From assembly GCA_041390365.1 (NCBI GenBank), contig JAWKQB010000002.1, positions 186,001-250,000 of the forward strand: 64,000 nt of DNA, written 5' to 3'. The notes beneath the pieces are model-generated. The model did not search any database. It was not told the DNA's origin and was given only the letters and a program-made list of their open reading frames with translations. The position numbers were made by a program, and so were the translations under genes. This document shows, one piece after another, positions 1-11,756 of the stretch (positions within the stretch are counted from its first letter, which is position 1; every line of letters begins with the position of its first letter). This DNA is from Syntrophotaleaceae bacterium. Its GTDB lineage: Bacteria; Desulfobacterota; Desulfuromonadia; Desulfuromonadales; Syntrophotaleaceae.

Positions 1-3000
1 CGGCGCATCGGCTTCCGTGGCGGCAGGGAGAATCTGTACCATTCCCTTGCCGTAGTCCAGGGCGCGGGACAGCAATTCCCGCAGTTCGGTTTCGGCCTCG
101 GGCGTCACGGTCAATTCCCCTACAGGCAGCGCGATGTCATGTTCCCGAAAGCGGTCGAGACGGGGCCAGTCGTCGGTGGGGAGGAACTGACCGTCCACCA
201 GCAGATGGGGAAATCCCTTGCCGGCCGCCCATTTGGCGAGGTCGGTGTAGTATCCCTTGCGGGCGGTGACCAGGGGGGCGAGGATGACGATCGGCGTTCC
301 CTGAAATTCCTGAAAAGTCCGGGCCAGGATCATCTCCGGGGTCTGCGGCTCGATGGGGATGTCGCATTCGGGGCAGTACGGGGTGCCGAGCTTGACGAAG
401 AGCAGGCGCAGGAAATGGTAGATTTCGGTCATGGTCGCCACGGTGCTCTTGCGGCCGCCACGGCTGGTACGCTGTTCGATGGCCACGGTGGGCGGGATGC
501 CGTAAACCGCATCCACGTCGGGGCGGGAGGCGGGCTGCACGAACTGGCGGGCGTAGGCGTTAAGCGATTCCAGGTAGCGGCGCTGCCCTTCGGCGAAGAG
601 GATGTCGAAGGCTACCGTACTTTTGCCGCTGCCGCTGATCCCGGTAATGACGGTGAACCGCCCGCGGGGGATGGCGAGATCGATATTGCGCAGGTTGTGC
701 TCGCGGGCATGGACGATGCGGATCGCTTCTGGCGCGGGAATCGCGTCGGGCGGCGCGGGATTGGGAACGGGAACCAAGGCTGCCGATTCGTTTTGCAGAG
801 CCTGACGGTAAATCTTCAGGGCCGTGCCAGTATGGCTGTGCGGATTCTCCACGATCTCGGCGGGAGTGCCGGTGCAGACCACTTCCCCGCCTGCCTCCCC
901 CCCTTCCGGACCCAGGTCGACGATCCAGTCGGCCGCCCCGATCACGTCCAGGTTGTGCTCGATCACCAGCAGCGAATGTCCGTCGGCCAGCAGCATGCGG
1001 AAAGCTTCGAGGAGCCGGGCGATGTCGGAGAAATGCAGCCCCGTCGTCGGCTCATCGAACAGGAACAAGGTTGTGGGATTTTTATGACCTTGGACTCGGG
1101 ACCCGGGACCCGGGACCGCTTTCCGGGACCCTGGACCGTCTTTCCGGCCTCGAGACCGCCTTTCCGCACCCGGGAGCGGTTTTTTGGCCAAATGCCCGGC
1201 CAGCTTGAGCCGCTGGGCCTCGCCACCGGACAGGGTAGGGACCGGCTGGCCGAGCTTGAGATAGTCCAGACCCACCGCCATCAGCGGCTCGAGCCCGCGC
1301 AGGACTTCCGGGGCATGGGCGAAGAAAGCCGCGGCCTCGGCCACGGTCAGCTCCAGCACCTCGGCGATGGAGCGGGCGGGACCGCCGCCGGGCGGATGGC
1401 GTTTCACCTCGAGGATCTCCGACCGGTAGCGCCGGCCGTCGCACTCCGCACAGCGCAGGTAGACGTCGGAGAGAAACTGCATCTCCACGTGCTCGAAGCC
1501 GTTGCCGCCGCAGGAGGGGCAGCGCCCGGTTCCCGAGTTGAAGCTGAAGGTGCCGAGGGTATAGCCCCGGTCCTTCGCCAGGGGTTCGGCGGCAAACAGC
1601 TTGCGGATGGCGTCGAAGGCCCCGACGTAACTGGCGGGATTGGACCGGGTGGTGCGGCCGATGGGGGTCTGATCCACCAGAACGACATCGGCGAAATGCT
1701 CATGGCCGAGAATCTCCCTGAATGTGCCGGGTGTTTCCACCGGTTTCCCCTTGATTTTGCACAGGCCGGGATAGAGGACCTGTTTCACCAGGGTCGATTT
1801 GCCCGAGCCGCTGACGCCGGTGAGGACCACCAGCCGGTTGAGGGGCAGGCGGACGTCGATCCCCTTCAGGTTGTGGGCGGCCGCGCCGCGTATCTCCAGG
1901 TGGGGAGCGGCCGGTTCCGGCGCCGCGGAGAGGGGCCGGGCAAGGACCCTTTTGCGGCCGGTCAGGTAGTGCGCGGTTTCGGAGGTCCGGGATTGGCGCA
2001 GCTCGGCGGGAGTGCCGAAAAAGACAATTTCACCTCCCCGTGTCCCCGGTCCGGGACCGATGTCGAGGATGCGGTCGGCGGCGAGCATGATCTGGGGGTC
2101 GTGTTCGACCACCAGCAGCGAATTGCCCGCATCCCGCAGCCTCTGTAAAACTCCGGCCACCCGTTCCATGTCCCGCGGATGCAGGCCAATGCTCGGCTCG
2201 TCGAGGACGAAGAGGGTGCCGACCAGGCTGGTGCCGAGGGCGGTGGTCAGATTGATCCGCTGCACCTCGCCGCCGGACAGAGTGCGGGACTGGCGGTCCA
2301 GGGTGAGATAGCCGAGACCGACCTCCGTCAGGTAGCGCAGGCGGGAGCGGATCTCGCCGAGCAGCAGGTCGGTGGCCTCGTCCAGCGGTTTCGGCAGCTG
2401 CAGGCGATCGAAGAACTCCAGGCAGCGGTCGATGGGGAGCAGCATGACGTCGTGGATGGTGAGCAAGCCAGGGGAGGGGCACCTTTCGGAGCCAGTCCCC
2501 TCGGAGCCTGTCCCGATCCGCCAGAGGAGGGCTTCTGGTTTGAGGCGCGCTCCTTCGCAAGCCGGGCAGGGGTTGTAGGCCCGGTAGCGGGAGAGGAGGA
2601 CGCGGATGTGCATTTTGTAGCTCTTCGTCTCCAGCCAGCCGAAGAAGCGCTGTGCGCCGTACCAGAGTCCGTCCTCCCAGCTCCCTTCCCCCTCGATCAC
2701 CCAGCGGCGCTGTTCCTGGGTCAGCTTTCGCCAGGGGACGTCCACCGGAACACCCCGTTTTTTCGCGAAGCGCAGCAGGTCGTCCTGGCACTCGCGATAA
2801 CTTTCGGTCTGCCACGGTTTGATCGCCCCTTCCGCCAGGGTTTTCCCTTCGTCCGGTATCACCAGGCCGTAATCGACGCCGATGACCTGGCCGAAGCCGC
2901 GGCAGGTTTCGCAGGCGCCGATAGGGGAGTTGAAGGAGAAGAGGTTCGGTACCGGATCGGCATAGTGGAGGTCGCAGTCGGGGCAGTGCAGGTCGGCGGA

Positions 3001-3714
3001 GAAGCGCCACGGCTCGCCAACCGTGCCGTCCTCCGCGACCGCACGCACATCGACCCGCCCGTGCCCCGCCTTAAGTCCCGCTTCCAGGCTCTCGACGATG
3101 CGGTCCCGCTTGTCGGCGGCGAGACGGACGCGATCTTGGATCACTTCGAGATTTGATCGGTGCTCCGCATGGATGCGGGTGTAGCCTTGGCCGGCCAGCA
3201 GGTCCTTTACCTCCTGAACCGAGAAGTTATGCGGCACGGCGACGGGAAAGGTGATCAGCGCCCGGGGTTCGCCGACCGCCCGGCTCAGAAGCTGTCCGAA
3301 GATGCCGTCAGGGGTGTCGCGCCTGACCTCCCGGCCGCACCCCCCGCAGTAGAGCCGGGCCGCCCGGGCGAAGAGGAGCTTGAGGTGGTCGTTGAGCTCC
3401 GTCATCGTCCCCACGGTAGAGCGCGAGGTGCGTACCGGGTTGGTCTGGTCGATGGCAATGGCGGGAGGGATCCCCTCGATGCGGTCAACCTGGGGTTTGT
3501 CCATGCGGTCGAGAAACTGCCGCGCGTAAGGGGAAAAGGTTTCCACGTAGCGGCGCTGCCCTTCAGCATAGATGGTGTCGAAGGCCAGGGAGGATTTGCC
3601 GGAGCCGCTGACCCCGGTGACGACGATCAACTCGCCCAGGGGCAGATCGAGGTCGAGGTTTTTCAGGTTGTTCTGCCGGGCGCCGCGGATGAGGATGTTT
3701 TCTTTCTTGTCCAT
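1..3714 (-). CDS. uvrA: UvrA-family excinuclease, tandem double-length form (3' end off window)
   Basis: DNA-damage-recognition ATPase of nucleotide excision repair. The window holds 1238 codons and the frame is still open at base 1. The start MDKKENILIRGARQNN is typical of UvrA. A first complete UvrA module covers about residues 1-970: Walker A near 3600, zinc-finger Cys pairs, signature LSGGEVQRI, a second Walker A near 1807, and signature LSGGEAQRLKL. A second UvrA module then begins (HAREHNLRNIDLAIPRG, Walker A GISGSGKST near 630). All three Walker A motifs are in the same frame. Ordinary UvrA is about 940 residues, so this is a fusion of two UvrA units. Low-complexity segments are inserted at about 1084-1179 (between signature and Walker B of the second ATPase) and about 2464-2520. 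It could act as a self-contained dimer. The family call is sure; activity is inferred. Confidence 0.93.
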   Translation of the reverse strand, partial: MDKKENILIRGARQNNLKNLDLDLPLGELIVVTGVSGSGKSSLAFDTIYAEGQRRYVETFSPYARQFLDRMDKPQVDRIEGIPPAIAIDQTNPVRTSRSTVGTMTELNDHLKLLFARAARLYCGGCGREVRRDTPDGIFGQLLSRAVGEPRALITFPVAVPHNFSVQEVKDLLAGQGYTRIHAEHRSNLEVIQDRVRLAADKRDRIVESLEAGLKAGHGRVDVRAVAEDGTVGEPWRFSADLHCPDCDLHYADPVPNLFSFNSPIGACETCRGFGQVIGVDYGLVIPDEGKTLAEGAIKPWQTESYRECQDDLLRFAKKRGVPVDVPWRKLTQEQRRWVIEGEGSWEDGLWYGAQRFFGWLETKSYKMHIRVLLSRYRAYNPCPACEGARLKPEALLWRIGTGSEGTGSERCPSPGLLTIHDVMLLPIDRCLEFFDRLQLPKPLDEATDLLLGEIRSRLRYLTEVGLGYLTLDRQSRTLSGGEVQRINLTTALGTSLVGTLFVLDEPSIGLHPRDMERVAGVLQRLRDAGNSLLVVEHDPQIMLAADRILDIGPGPGTRGGEIVFFGTPAELRQSRTSETAHYLTGRKRVLARPLSAAPEPAAPHLEIRGAAAHNLKGIDVRLPLNRLVVLTGVSGSGKSTLVKQVLYPGLCKIKGKPVETPGTFREILGHEHFADVVLVDQTPIGRTTRSNPASYVGAFDAIRKLFAAEPLAKDRGYTLGTFSFNSGTGRCPSCGGNGFEHVEMQFLSDVYLRCAECDGRRYRSEILEVKRHPPGGGPARSIAEVLELTVAEAAAFFAHAPEVLRGLEPLMAVGLDYLKLGQPVPTLSGGEAQRLKLAGHLAKKPLPGAERRSRGRKDGPGSRKAVPGPGSRVQGHKNPTTLFLFDEPTTGLHFSDIARLLEAFRMLLADGHSLLVIEHNLDVIGAADWIVDLGPEGGEAGGEVVCTGTPAEIVENPHSHTGTALKIYRQALQNESAALVPVPNPAPPDAIPAPEAIRIVHAREHNLRNIDLAIPRGRFTVITGISGSGKSTVAFDILFAEGQRRYLESLNAYARQFVQPASRPDVDAVYGIPPTVAIEQRTSRGGRKSTVATMTEIYHFLRLLFVKLGTPYCPECDIPIEPQTPEMILARTFQEFQGTPIVILAPLVTARKGYYTDLAKWAAGKGFPHLLVDGQFLPTDDWPRLDRFREHDIALPVGELTVTPEAETELRELLSRALDYGKGMVQILPAATEADAP
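1084..1179 (-). repeat. low-complexity in-frame insert in uvrA
   Basis: About 32 codons lie between HLAKK and the Walker B strand LFLFDEPTTGLH, where E. coli UvrA has only a short linker. The DNA is made of degenerate copies of GGGACCCGGGACC separated by pieces such as CGCTTTCC. It encodes a Pro/Gly/Arg/Ser-rich stretch with no family match. The same kind of DNA is intergenic at 49912-50045, which suggests spread of a short repeat into coding sequence without breaking the frame. Confidence 0.7.
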
Positions 3715-3877
3715 CTTAAAGGGCCATTCTGAAAACGGGGAGACAGGGGATAAAGGGCCGAATCGGCCGCTGATTCAATCTTCTAGATTAGGGCAAACAG
3801 GCGTGAGAATGCAATGGCGGGCAGTTGTGAGTGTGGCGGCGCGAGGAATGACGCGGCGGGTGATCTTTTTCTTCTGG

Positions 3878-4948
3878 TCAGGTGTTCAGATAAAGGTTTT
3901 CAAACTCCTGGTCGACGGTGCAGAAAGCCTCAACCACTTCCGGATCGAAGCTGGTTCCGCAGCTTTCGAGGATGATCCGTTTCGCTTCGGTATGGGGAAG
4001 GGGTTCCTTGTAGGGGCGTCTGGCCCGCAGTGCTTCGTAGACATCCACCAGGGCCATGATGCGGGCGCTCAGGGGAATGTCCTCCCCCTTGAGCCCGCAG
4101 GGATAGCCGCTGCCGTCCCAGCGTTCATGATGATATTTGGCGATGTCGATGCCCACTCTAAGAAAGGCGTTGCCGGGATATTCGGCAAAGACCGTTTCCA
4201 GAGTTGCTGCCCCGAGGACTGTATGGGTCTTCATGATTGCAAATTCCTCGGCGGTCAACCTGTCCTGTTTGAGCAGGATGCTGTCGGCGATCCCGACTTT
4301 TCCTACATCGTGCAGCGGGCTGGCGTGGTAGATGATGGTGATGAAGTCGTCGGAAATGATGTCCTCGAACCCCGGCCGCTTTGCCAGCGCCCGGGCCAGC
4401 AGCCGGCACAATCCCTGGACCCGTTCCAGATGCAGCCCGGTGTCGTCGTCGCGCATGTGGGACAGCTTGGCAAGGGCGAAGATCATGGCCAGCTGGGAGC
4501 GGTTGATCTCCTGCAACTGGTCGGCGACCTGCTGTTCGAGGGACAGATTGGCATCCTTCAACCGCTGCTGGGCCCGGCGCAGAAGCAGGTGAGTGTTGAC
4601 CCGGGCCTGAACCTCCTCGATCTGAAACGGTTTGGTGATGTAATCGACTCCGCCGGCCTGAAACGCCCGGGTCTTGTCGATGCTGTCGTCGAGGGCGCTG
4701 ATGAAGATGATGGGGATTTCGCGCAGGCTTGTGTCGGCCTTGAAGCGGGAGCAGAGCTCATAGCCGTCCATACCCGGCATACAGATGTCCATCAGGATCA
4801 GGTCGGGTGGCCGCTGGCCGGCGGCTCTCAGGGCCATCGCCCCCTGGGGGAAGGCGCTGACCCGAAATTCAGCTTTGCGCAGCAGATTGGTCAGCAGATG
4901 CAGGTTCTCCGGGGTGTCGTCCACGATCATGATATGGGGAGATTGCAT
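3878..4948 (-). CDS. Response regulator with HD-GYP c-di-GMP phosphodiesterase domain
   Basis: 356 residues. An N-terminal receiver (about 5-120) has the acidic pair DD at 10-11, phospho-acceptor Asp54 (LILMDICMPGMDG) and Lys106 in TKPF. A helical linker leads to an HD-GYP domain (about 155-345) with the metal pair in HDVGKVGI (213-220) and the signature HHERWDGSGYP (273-283). Such RpfG-type proteins hydrolyse c-di-GMP to GMP when phosphorylated. All catalytic residues I can check are present. It lies 52 bp downstream of the hybrid histidine kinase on the same strand, so it is the likely output of that system. Family assignment is firm; the signal it reports is inferred from the neighbours. 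Confidence 0.93.
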   Translation of the reverse strand: MQSPHIMIVDDTPENLHLLTNLLRKAEFRVSAFPQGAMALRAAGQRPPDLILMDICMPGMDGYELCSRFKADTSLREIPIIFISALDDSIDKTRAFQAGGVDYITKPFQIEEVQARVNTHLLLRRAQQRLKDANLSLEQQVADQLQEINRSQLAMIFALAKLSHMRDDDTGLHLERVQGLCRLLARALAKRPGFEDIISDDFITIIYHASPLHDVGKVGIADSILLKQDRLTAEEFAIMKTHTVLGAATLETVFAEYPGNAFLRVGIDIAKYHHERWDGSGYPCGLKGEDIPLSARIMALVDVYEALRARRPYKEPLPHTEAKRIILESCGTSFDPEVVEAFCTVDQEFENLYLNT

Positions 4949-5000
4949 GTCTATCCTCGCATTTTATCGGGCCGGAGAACATCCTGCTTCCGGCAGGCTC

Positions 5001-8261
<3,261 letters not shown>

Positions 8262-9113
8262 CTAGAAATTGCCTTTGTCGGGGATTTCCACCCCTCCCAG
8301 TAGTTGGCGGACCGCATCGTAGTGGGAATCCTCTGCCGGAACGGCGCCGTAGCGGATGTTGTCGCCCCAGCTTTCCAGCATTTTTTTATCATCCCCCTGA
8401 GGCGCCAGTTCGACGATAGCTTGCCGGATGCGGGTTTGAAGCTCGGGTTTGAGAGTGGCCTTGTTGGCTACCAGGGCGAATCCCGGCAAAGGGGCCGTTT
8501 CGGTCAGCATCGACAGCCCCATGTGGGCGTACTTTCGTGCAATGGCCGTTTTCAGGCCTCCCAGGTCGAACTCGCCCCGGACCACTCCCAAGGCAACAGC
8601 GTCGTGTGTTCCCAGGTATCGGTAGCGGTTCTGTTCCAGGCTGCTGCCGTAGCGACGGAGCAGACCGTTGGTCGACAGGTAGCCGCAGGTGGAAAGGGAC
8701 TGGGTCAGTGCGACCCTTTCTCCCGCCAGTCCCTTCAAGTCGGGCCGGGAATCGGCGAAGGCTACCAGGGAGCAGGTATAGGTGGCCTGGCCGGAAGCTT
8801 CCTTGAAATGGACCAGGGGTTCCGCCTGGGGATAGTTGGCCCGGAGCCGGACATAGGGCAGGGGCCCCTGGTAGGCCAGATCGATTTCGCCGTTGCGGAA
8901 TTTTTTCAGGAGATCGTTGTAACTGTCGGCATAAACGTATTCGATGGTGATGCCGAGGCGCTCCTGCAGAAAATCGGTCAGAGGCCGGAACTGTTTGACC
9001 ACGGTCTCGCGATTTTCCATGGGCAATGGAGCAAAGCGTACTTTTTCCTGAGCAAAGGATGTTCCGGCAAGGCACAAGCTTGCCAGGAGCAGCAGTCCAA
9101 CGAATCGATGCAT
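8262..9113 (-). CDS. PhnD-family periplasmic substrate-binding protein
   Basis: 283 residues with a signal peptide (HRFVGLLLLASLCLAGTSFA) followed by a PhnD-type bilobed binding fold: VRFAPLPMENRETVVKQF, the segment IDLAYQGPLPYVRL, and a second lobe with LGVVRGEFDLGGLK. Relatives bind phosphonate, phosphite or similar oxyanions. I place the start at 9113 because GGAGGG lies at the right distance; an in-frame ATG at 9137 has no comparable site. No ABC permease or ATPase is nearby. Instead the gene is fused stop-to-start with a hybrid kinase, so it probably serves as a sensor subunit rather than for uptake. A weak sigma-70 promoter candidate is TTGACA (9174-9179) with TATACT (9148-9153), though the 20-bp spacer is long. 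The ligand is unknown. Confidence 0.88.
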   Translation of the reverse strand: MHRFVGLLLLASLCLAGTSFAQEKVRFAPLPMENRETVVKQFRPLTDFLQERLGITIEYVYADSYNDLLKKFRNGEIDLAYQGPLPYVRLRANYPQAEPLVHFKEASGQATYTCSLVAFADSRPDLKGLAGERVALTQSLSTCGYLSTNGLLRRYGSSLEQNRYRYLGTHDAVALGVVRGEFDLGGLKTAIARKYAHMGLSMLTETAPLPGFALVANKATLKPELQTRIRQAIVELAPQGDDKKMLESWGDNIRYGAVPAEDSHYDAVRQLLGGVEIPDKGNF

Positions 9114-9375
9114 ATCGTTCCCTCCGGTAAATTGCATGAAAGACTTTAGTATACTCGTTCAGCCTCATTAAATTGTCAACTCTGAACACAATTGCAGACT
9201 GGAATTGCCGGGCCGGGTTGAGGAACCCGATTGTCGGCGGGCACGGTTTCTTTTTCTGTTTTCCCCTTCGCAGCTGCATCTGTCTGTAAAGAAGTTAACC
9301 TGATCAGAAGAGGTAGACACAACCGCTTTTTACTTTCATGCGAAAAATGCCCGAAGAGGGGGATCGGGGAGGATC

Positions 9376-9918
9376 ATGGAACACCTGTTTTTCGACAGCT
9401 GGTCGGTACTGCTGCGGACAATGGCGATCGGAGTCCTTGCTTATGCAAGTCTGATTTTTTTTCTGCGCGTGACCGGCAAGCGAACACTATCGAAAATGAA
9501 CGCCTTCGATTTCGTGGTCACCGTCGCCTTCGGTTCGACCCTTGCCACCATCCTGCTCAGCAAGGACGTGGCACTGGCCCAGGGAGCGCTGGCCCTTGCC
9601 CTGCTGGTGGGTCTGCAGTATGTCATTACCTGGTCGAGTGTGCGGATCGGCTGGTTTCGGAGGCTGGTGACCGGTGAGCCCTCCCTGCTCTTTTTCGCCG
9701 GGGAATATCTGATCAAGTCCATGCGGAATGCGCGGGTCACCAGGGATGAAATTCGGGCGGCAGTCCGCTCCGCAGGATTTGCCTCCCTGGCCGAGGTAGA
9801 GGCGGTGGTCATGGAAACCGACGGGTCCTTCAGTGTTATCCGGCGCAGCGAAAACCCCGACTTTTCCAGTTTCGAAGGGATCACAAACGCAGAGCAGGCC
9901 AAGGAAAAAAGTGCCTGA
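9376..9918 (+). CDS. DUF421/YetF-like inner-membrane protein
   Basis: 180 residues. Three hydrophobic segments occur in the first 95 residues. The middle carries the family signature RVTGKRTLSKMNAFDFVVTV followed by GSTLATILL, and the cytoplasmic C-terminal part contains the DUF421 pattern GEYLIKSMRNARVTRDEI. The start is preceded by GGGGAGGATC. The biochemical function of the family is not established; Bacillus YetF and relatives are described only as membrane proteins linked to sporulation or stress. The gene is divergent from the PhnD-like operon and convergent with the J/HTH gene, only 13 bp from its end, so it is probably a single-gene unit. Confidence 0.85.
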   Translation: MEHLFFDSWSVLLRTMAIGVLAYASLIFFLRVTGKRTLSKMNAFDFVVTVAFGSTLATILLSKDVALAQGALALALLVGLQYVITWSSVRIGWFRRLVTGEPSLLFFAGEYLIKSMRNARVTRDEIRAAVRSAGFASLAEVEAVVMETDGSFSVIRRSENPDFSSFEGITNAEQAKEKSA

Positions 9919-9931
9919 GGGATTTGCCGGG

Positions 9932-10480
9932 TCAGAGTGGGGGTTCTGCTTTTTTCATACAGCGGGACAGATAGATATGAGCCACTTCCTGCGGCTGGCA
10001 AAAGCCCAGAATTTTGGCGTATTCGAGCACGAACCCCCGCAGGTAGACTGCTTCCGGCAGGCGTTCGTACATGTCCTGTTCGATCTGATCCAGTCGCATG
10101 GAACTGATTTTGGTCCGCTCTGCAATGTCCCTCAGGGTGAGCCCTGATCTTTCCCGAAGCTGGCGCAGCGACTGCCCAATCGAATCCGACCGGGACAGCT
10201 CGGTGAGTGGCGGCAGACGGACTTCCTGTTTGTCGCCAGCCGTAACGGGGGGTCCCGGTGTCGACCGTGCCAGTCGCTGGATAATTCTATCGTAAGCCGT
10301 TTTCAGTTCTCCCAGCCTTTCCTGCCGCATGGCACTGTCGAGCAATCCGTAAGTCGCAAGAGAATCTTCCGCATACAATTGCTGGATATTCTGCCAGGCC
10401 AGCTCGACCTCCCGCAGGCTCAAACCGGCTTCGATTCCCAACAGAGCGCAGTCCCTCCCATGATTTTCAGCGTTCAGCAT
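9932..10480 (-). CDS. J-domain-like plus RodZ-type helix-turn-helix protein
   Basis: 182 residues in two parts. Residues about 8-70 look like a degenerate J/DnaJ-like segment (LSLREVELAWQNIQQLYAED ending LKTAYDRII), without an evident HPD motif. Residues about 100-175 form an HTH_25 domain as in RodZ: IGQSLRQLRERSGLTLRDIA, then TKISSMRLDQIEQ and LRGFVLEYAKILGF. There is no transmembrane helix, unlike RodZ. The start is preceded by GGGAGG. It overlaps the upstream MinD-like ATPase gene by 14 bp, so the two proteins likely act together, perhaps in positioning a cell-envelope or chromosomal structure. That role is inferred. Confidence 0.75.
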   Translation of the reverse strand: MLNAENHGRDCALLGIEAGLSLREVELAWQNIQQLYAEDSLATYGLLDSAMRQERLGELKTAYDRIIQRLARSTPGPPVTAGDKQEVRLPPLTELSRSDSIGQSLRQLRERSGLTLRDIAERTKISSMRLDQIEQDMYERLPEAVYLRGFVLEYAKILGFCQPQEVAHIYLSRCMKKAEPPL

Positions 10481-11408
10481 CGTCGACCTCCCTTTTTTCG
10501 ATTTGGGCCCTGGCGATTTTCCTGATGGATCTGGAAAAGGCGCTCTCGGGAAACGCTTCGATCACCGGGCGTTTCAAGCGAATGGCGTCCCGAACCCGGT
10601 CGTCGTACTGGATGTCGCCGAGAAAGGCCGCCTGGAGACCGAAAAAGTGGCGGTAGGCAAGAGACATTTTCGTCCCCAGTTCCAAATCTTCCTTGCGTTG
10701 AACCTGATTGACGATCAACCCCGGTGCAAGCGATTTGATGTCCCGCTCGATGGCCGCGCCTGCCGCAGGATCCAGTTCGCTGACCCGTGTCAGCAGATCC
10801 CTGGGAGAGCGGATGCCTCGCACGATCTTCTCTTCCATGGCCTGATCCACTATCCTGGCGGCACCGGCCCTTTTAATGGCGTTTTTCAATCCTCGAAAAT
10901 AAGCAGCCTTGAAAAAATGGTAGGCATTTTCAACGGCAGTAAAAACCGGCATGACGACCAGAACGGGTTTTTCTGCGGCGAGAAAAAAATCGAGAACATT
11001 GAATGCCGAACCGGCTCCGAGGTCCATCAGAACATGGTGGGTTTTCAGGGTTCCGAGTTGGCGGATAATTTTCTCTTTCAGGGCATGCTTGGGGTTGGCC
11101 ATATCGAGTTGGGCCTGCCCGCCGCTGATCAGCCACAGGTTGGGGACGGGGGTGGGAAGGAGAAGTTTCTCAAGGGAAGGGACTTTACGGGAAAAGAGGT
11201 CGGCCAGGGAAACCTTGGGGTTAGGCATGCCGAAGAGGGTATGCTGGTTGGCACCCCCCAGGTCGGCATCCAGGATGACGCACTTTTCTCCCAGCTCGGC
11301 CAAAGCGACGGCCAGATTCGCCGTAATCACGGACTTGCCCACCCCGCCTTTGCCGCTGGCAAAGGCCCAGATTCGTGGGAGGTTTTTCCGGAGGCCTTTT
11401 ACCTGCAA
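10467..11408 (-). CDS. MinD/FlhG-like ParA-family ATPase
   Basis: 313 residues from the preferred TTG start at 11408, which has GGGAGG just upstream. The frame extends open to 11639, but the extra 77 residues have no family character. The deviant Walker A motif GKGGVGKSVITANLA, switch I region LDADLGGAN and Walker B-like HHVLMDLGAG identify a MinD/ParA ATPase, membrane- or pole-positioning type (FlhG/MinD/BcsQ group). It overlaps the J/HTH gene, giving a two-gene operon. No flagellar, min or cellulose genes are adjacent, so I do not assign a cargo. The C-terminal part has basic helices (RSIRKIARAQIEKR) that could bind membrane. Confidence 0.85.
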   Translation of the reverse strand: MQVKGLRKNLPRIWAFASGKGGVGKSVITANLAVALAELGEKCVILDADLGGANQHTLFGMPNPKVSLADLFSRKVPSLEKLLLPTPVPNLWLISGGQAQLDMANPKHALKEKIIRQLGTLKTHHVLMDLGAGSAFNVLDFFLAAEKPVLVVMPVFTAVENAYHFFKAAYFRGLKNAIKRAGAARIVDQAMEEKIVRGIRSPRDLLTRVSELDPAAGAAIERDIKSLAPGLIVNQVQRKEDLELGTKMSLAYRHFFGLQAAFLGDIQYDDRVRDAIRLKRPVIEAFPESAFSRSIRKIARAQIEKREVDDAER

Positions 11409-11756
11409 ATCTCCTCCCTGATAAACCAGATAAAGAGTTGTCAGTAACCAGGATGCCAGACCTGTTCTGCTTTTGCATAAGGAATGCCGGTTTGGGCGCC
11501 AGTTCTTACTTTGGAAGCGAGGTGCCCCCGTCCGGCCGGAAAAATCGACGATTCGCTTGCCAATATGAAACTGTTTGGTCATTTGCCCAGGAATTTCAGG
11601 CGATTGGACAATAGGACAGCACCCTTTATGCGCCATCACACAGGGGAGGGTGACAGAAATTGCTGAGAGGACGGTGCAAATCGACAGATATCCGAAAGTC
11701 GCCCTGCCGGGGCACTACCTGGGGCAACGCGAAGTTTTCCTGATCGTAGTTCGCGG
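11409..11756. other. intergenic stretch between MinD-like and FemAB-like genes
   Basis: About 350 bp. It contains the in-frame but unconvincing upstream extension of the MinD-like gene and a short palindromic patch near 11755-11770 (GGCTAGCCGCTAGC). I see no recognisable promoter, RNA or gene. Confidence 0.5.

Noticed and set aside
139..2148. 669-residue open frame on the plus strand
   Set aside because: It is antisense to uvrA, whose Walker and signature motifs are continuous on the minus strand; the plus-strand product has no family character.
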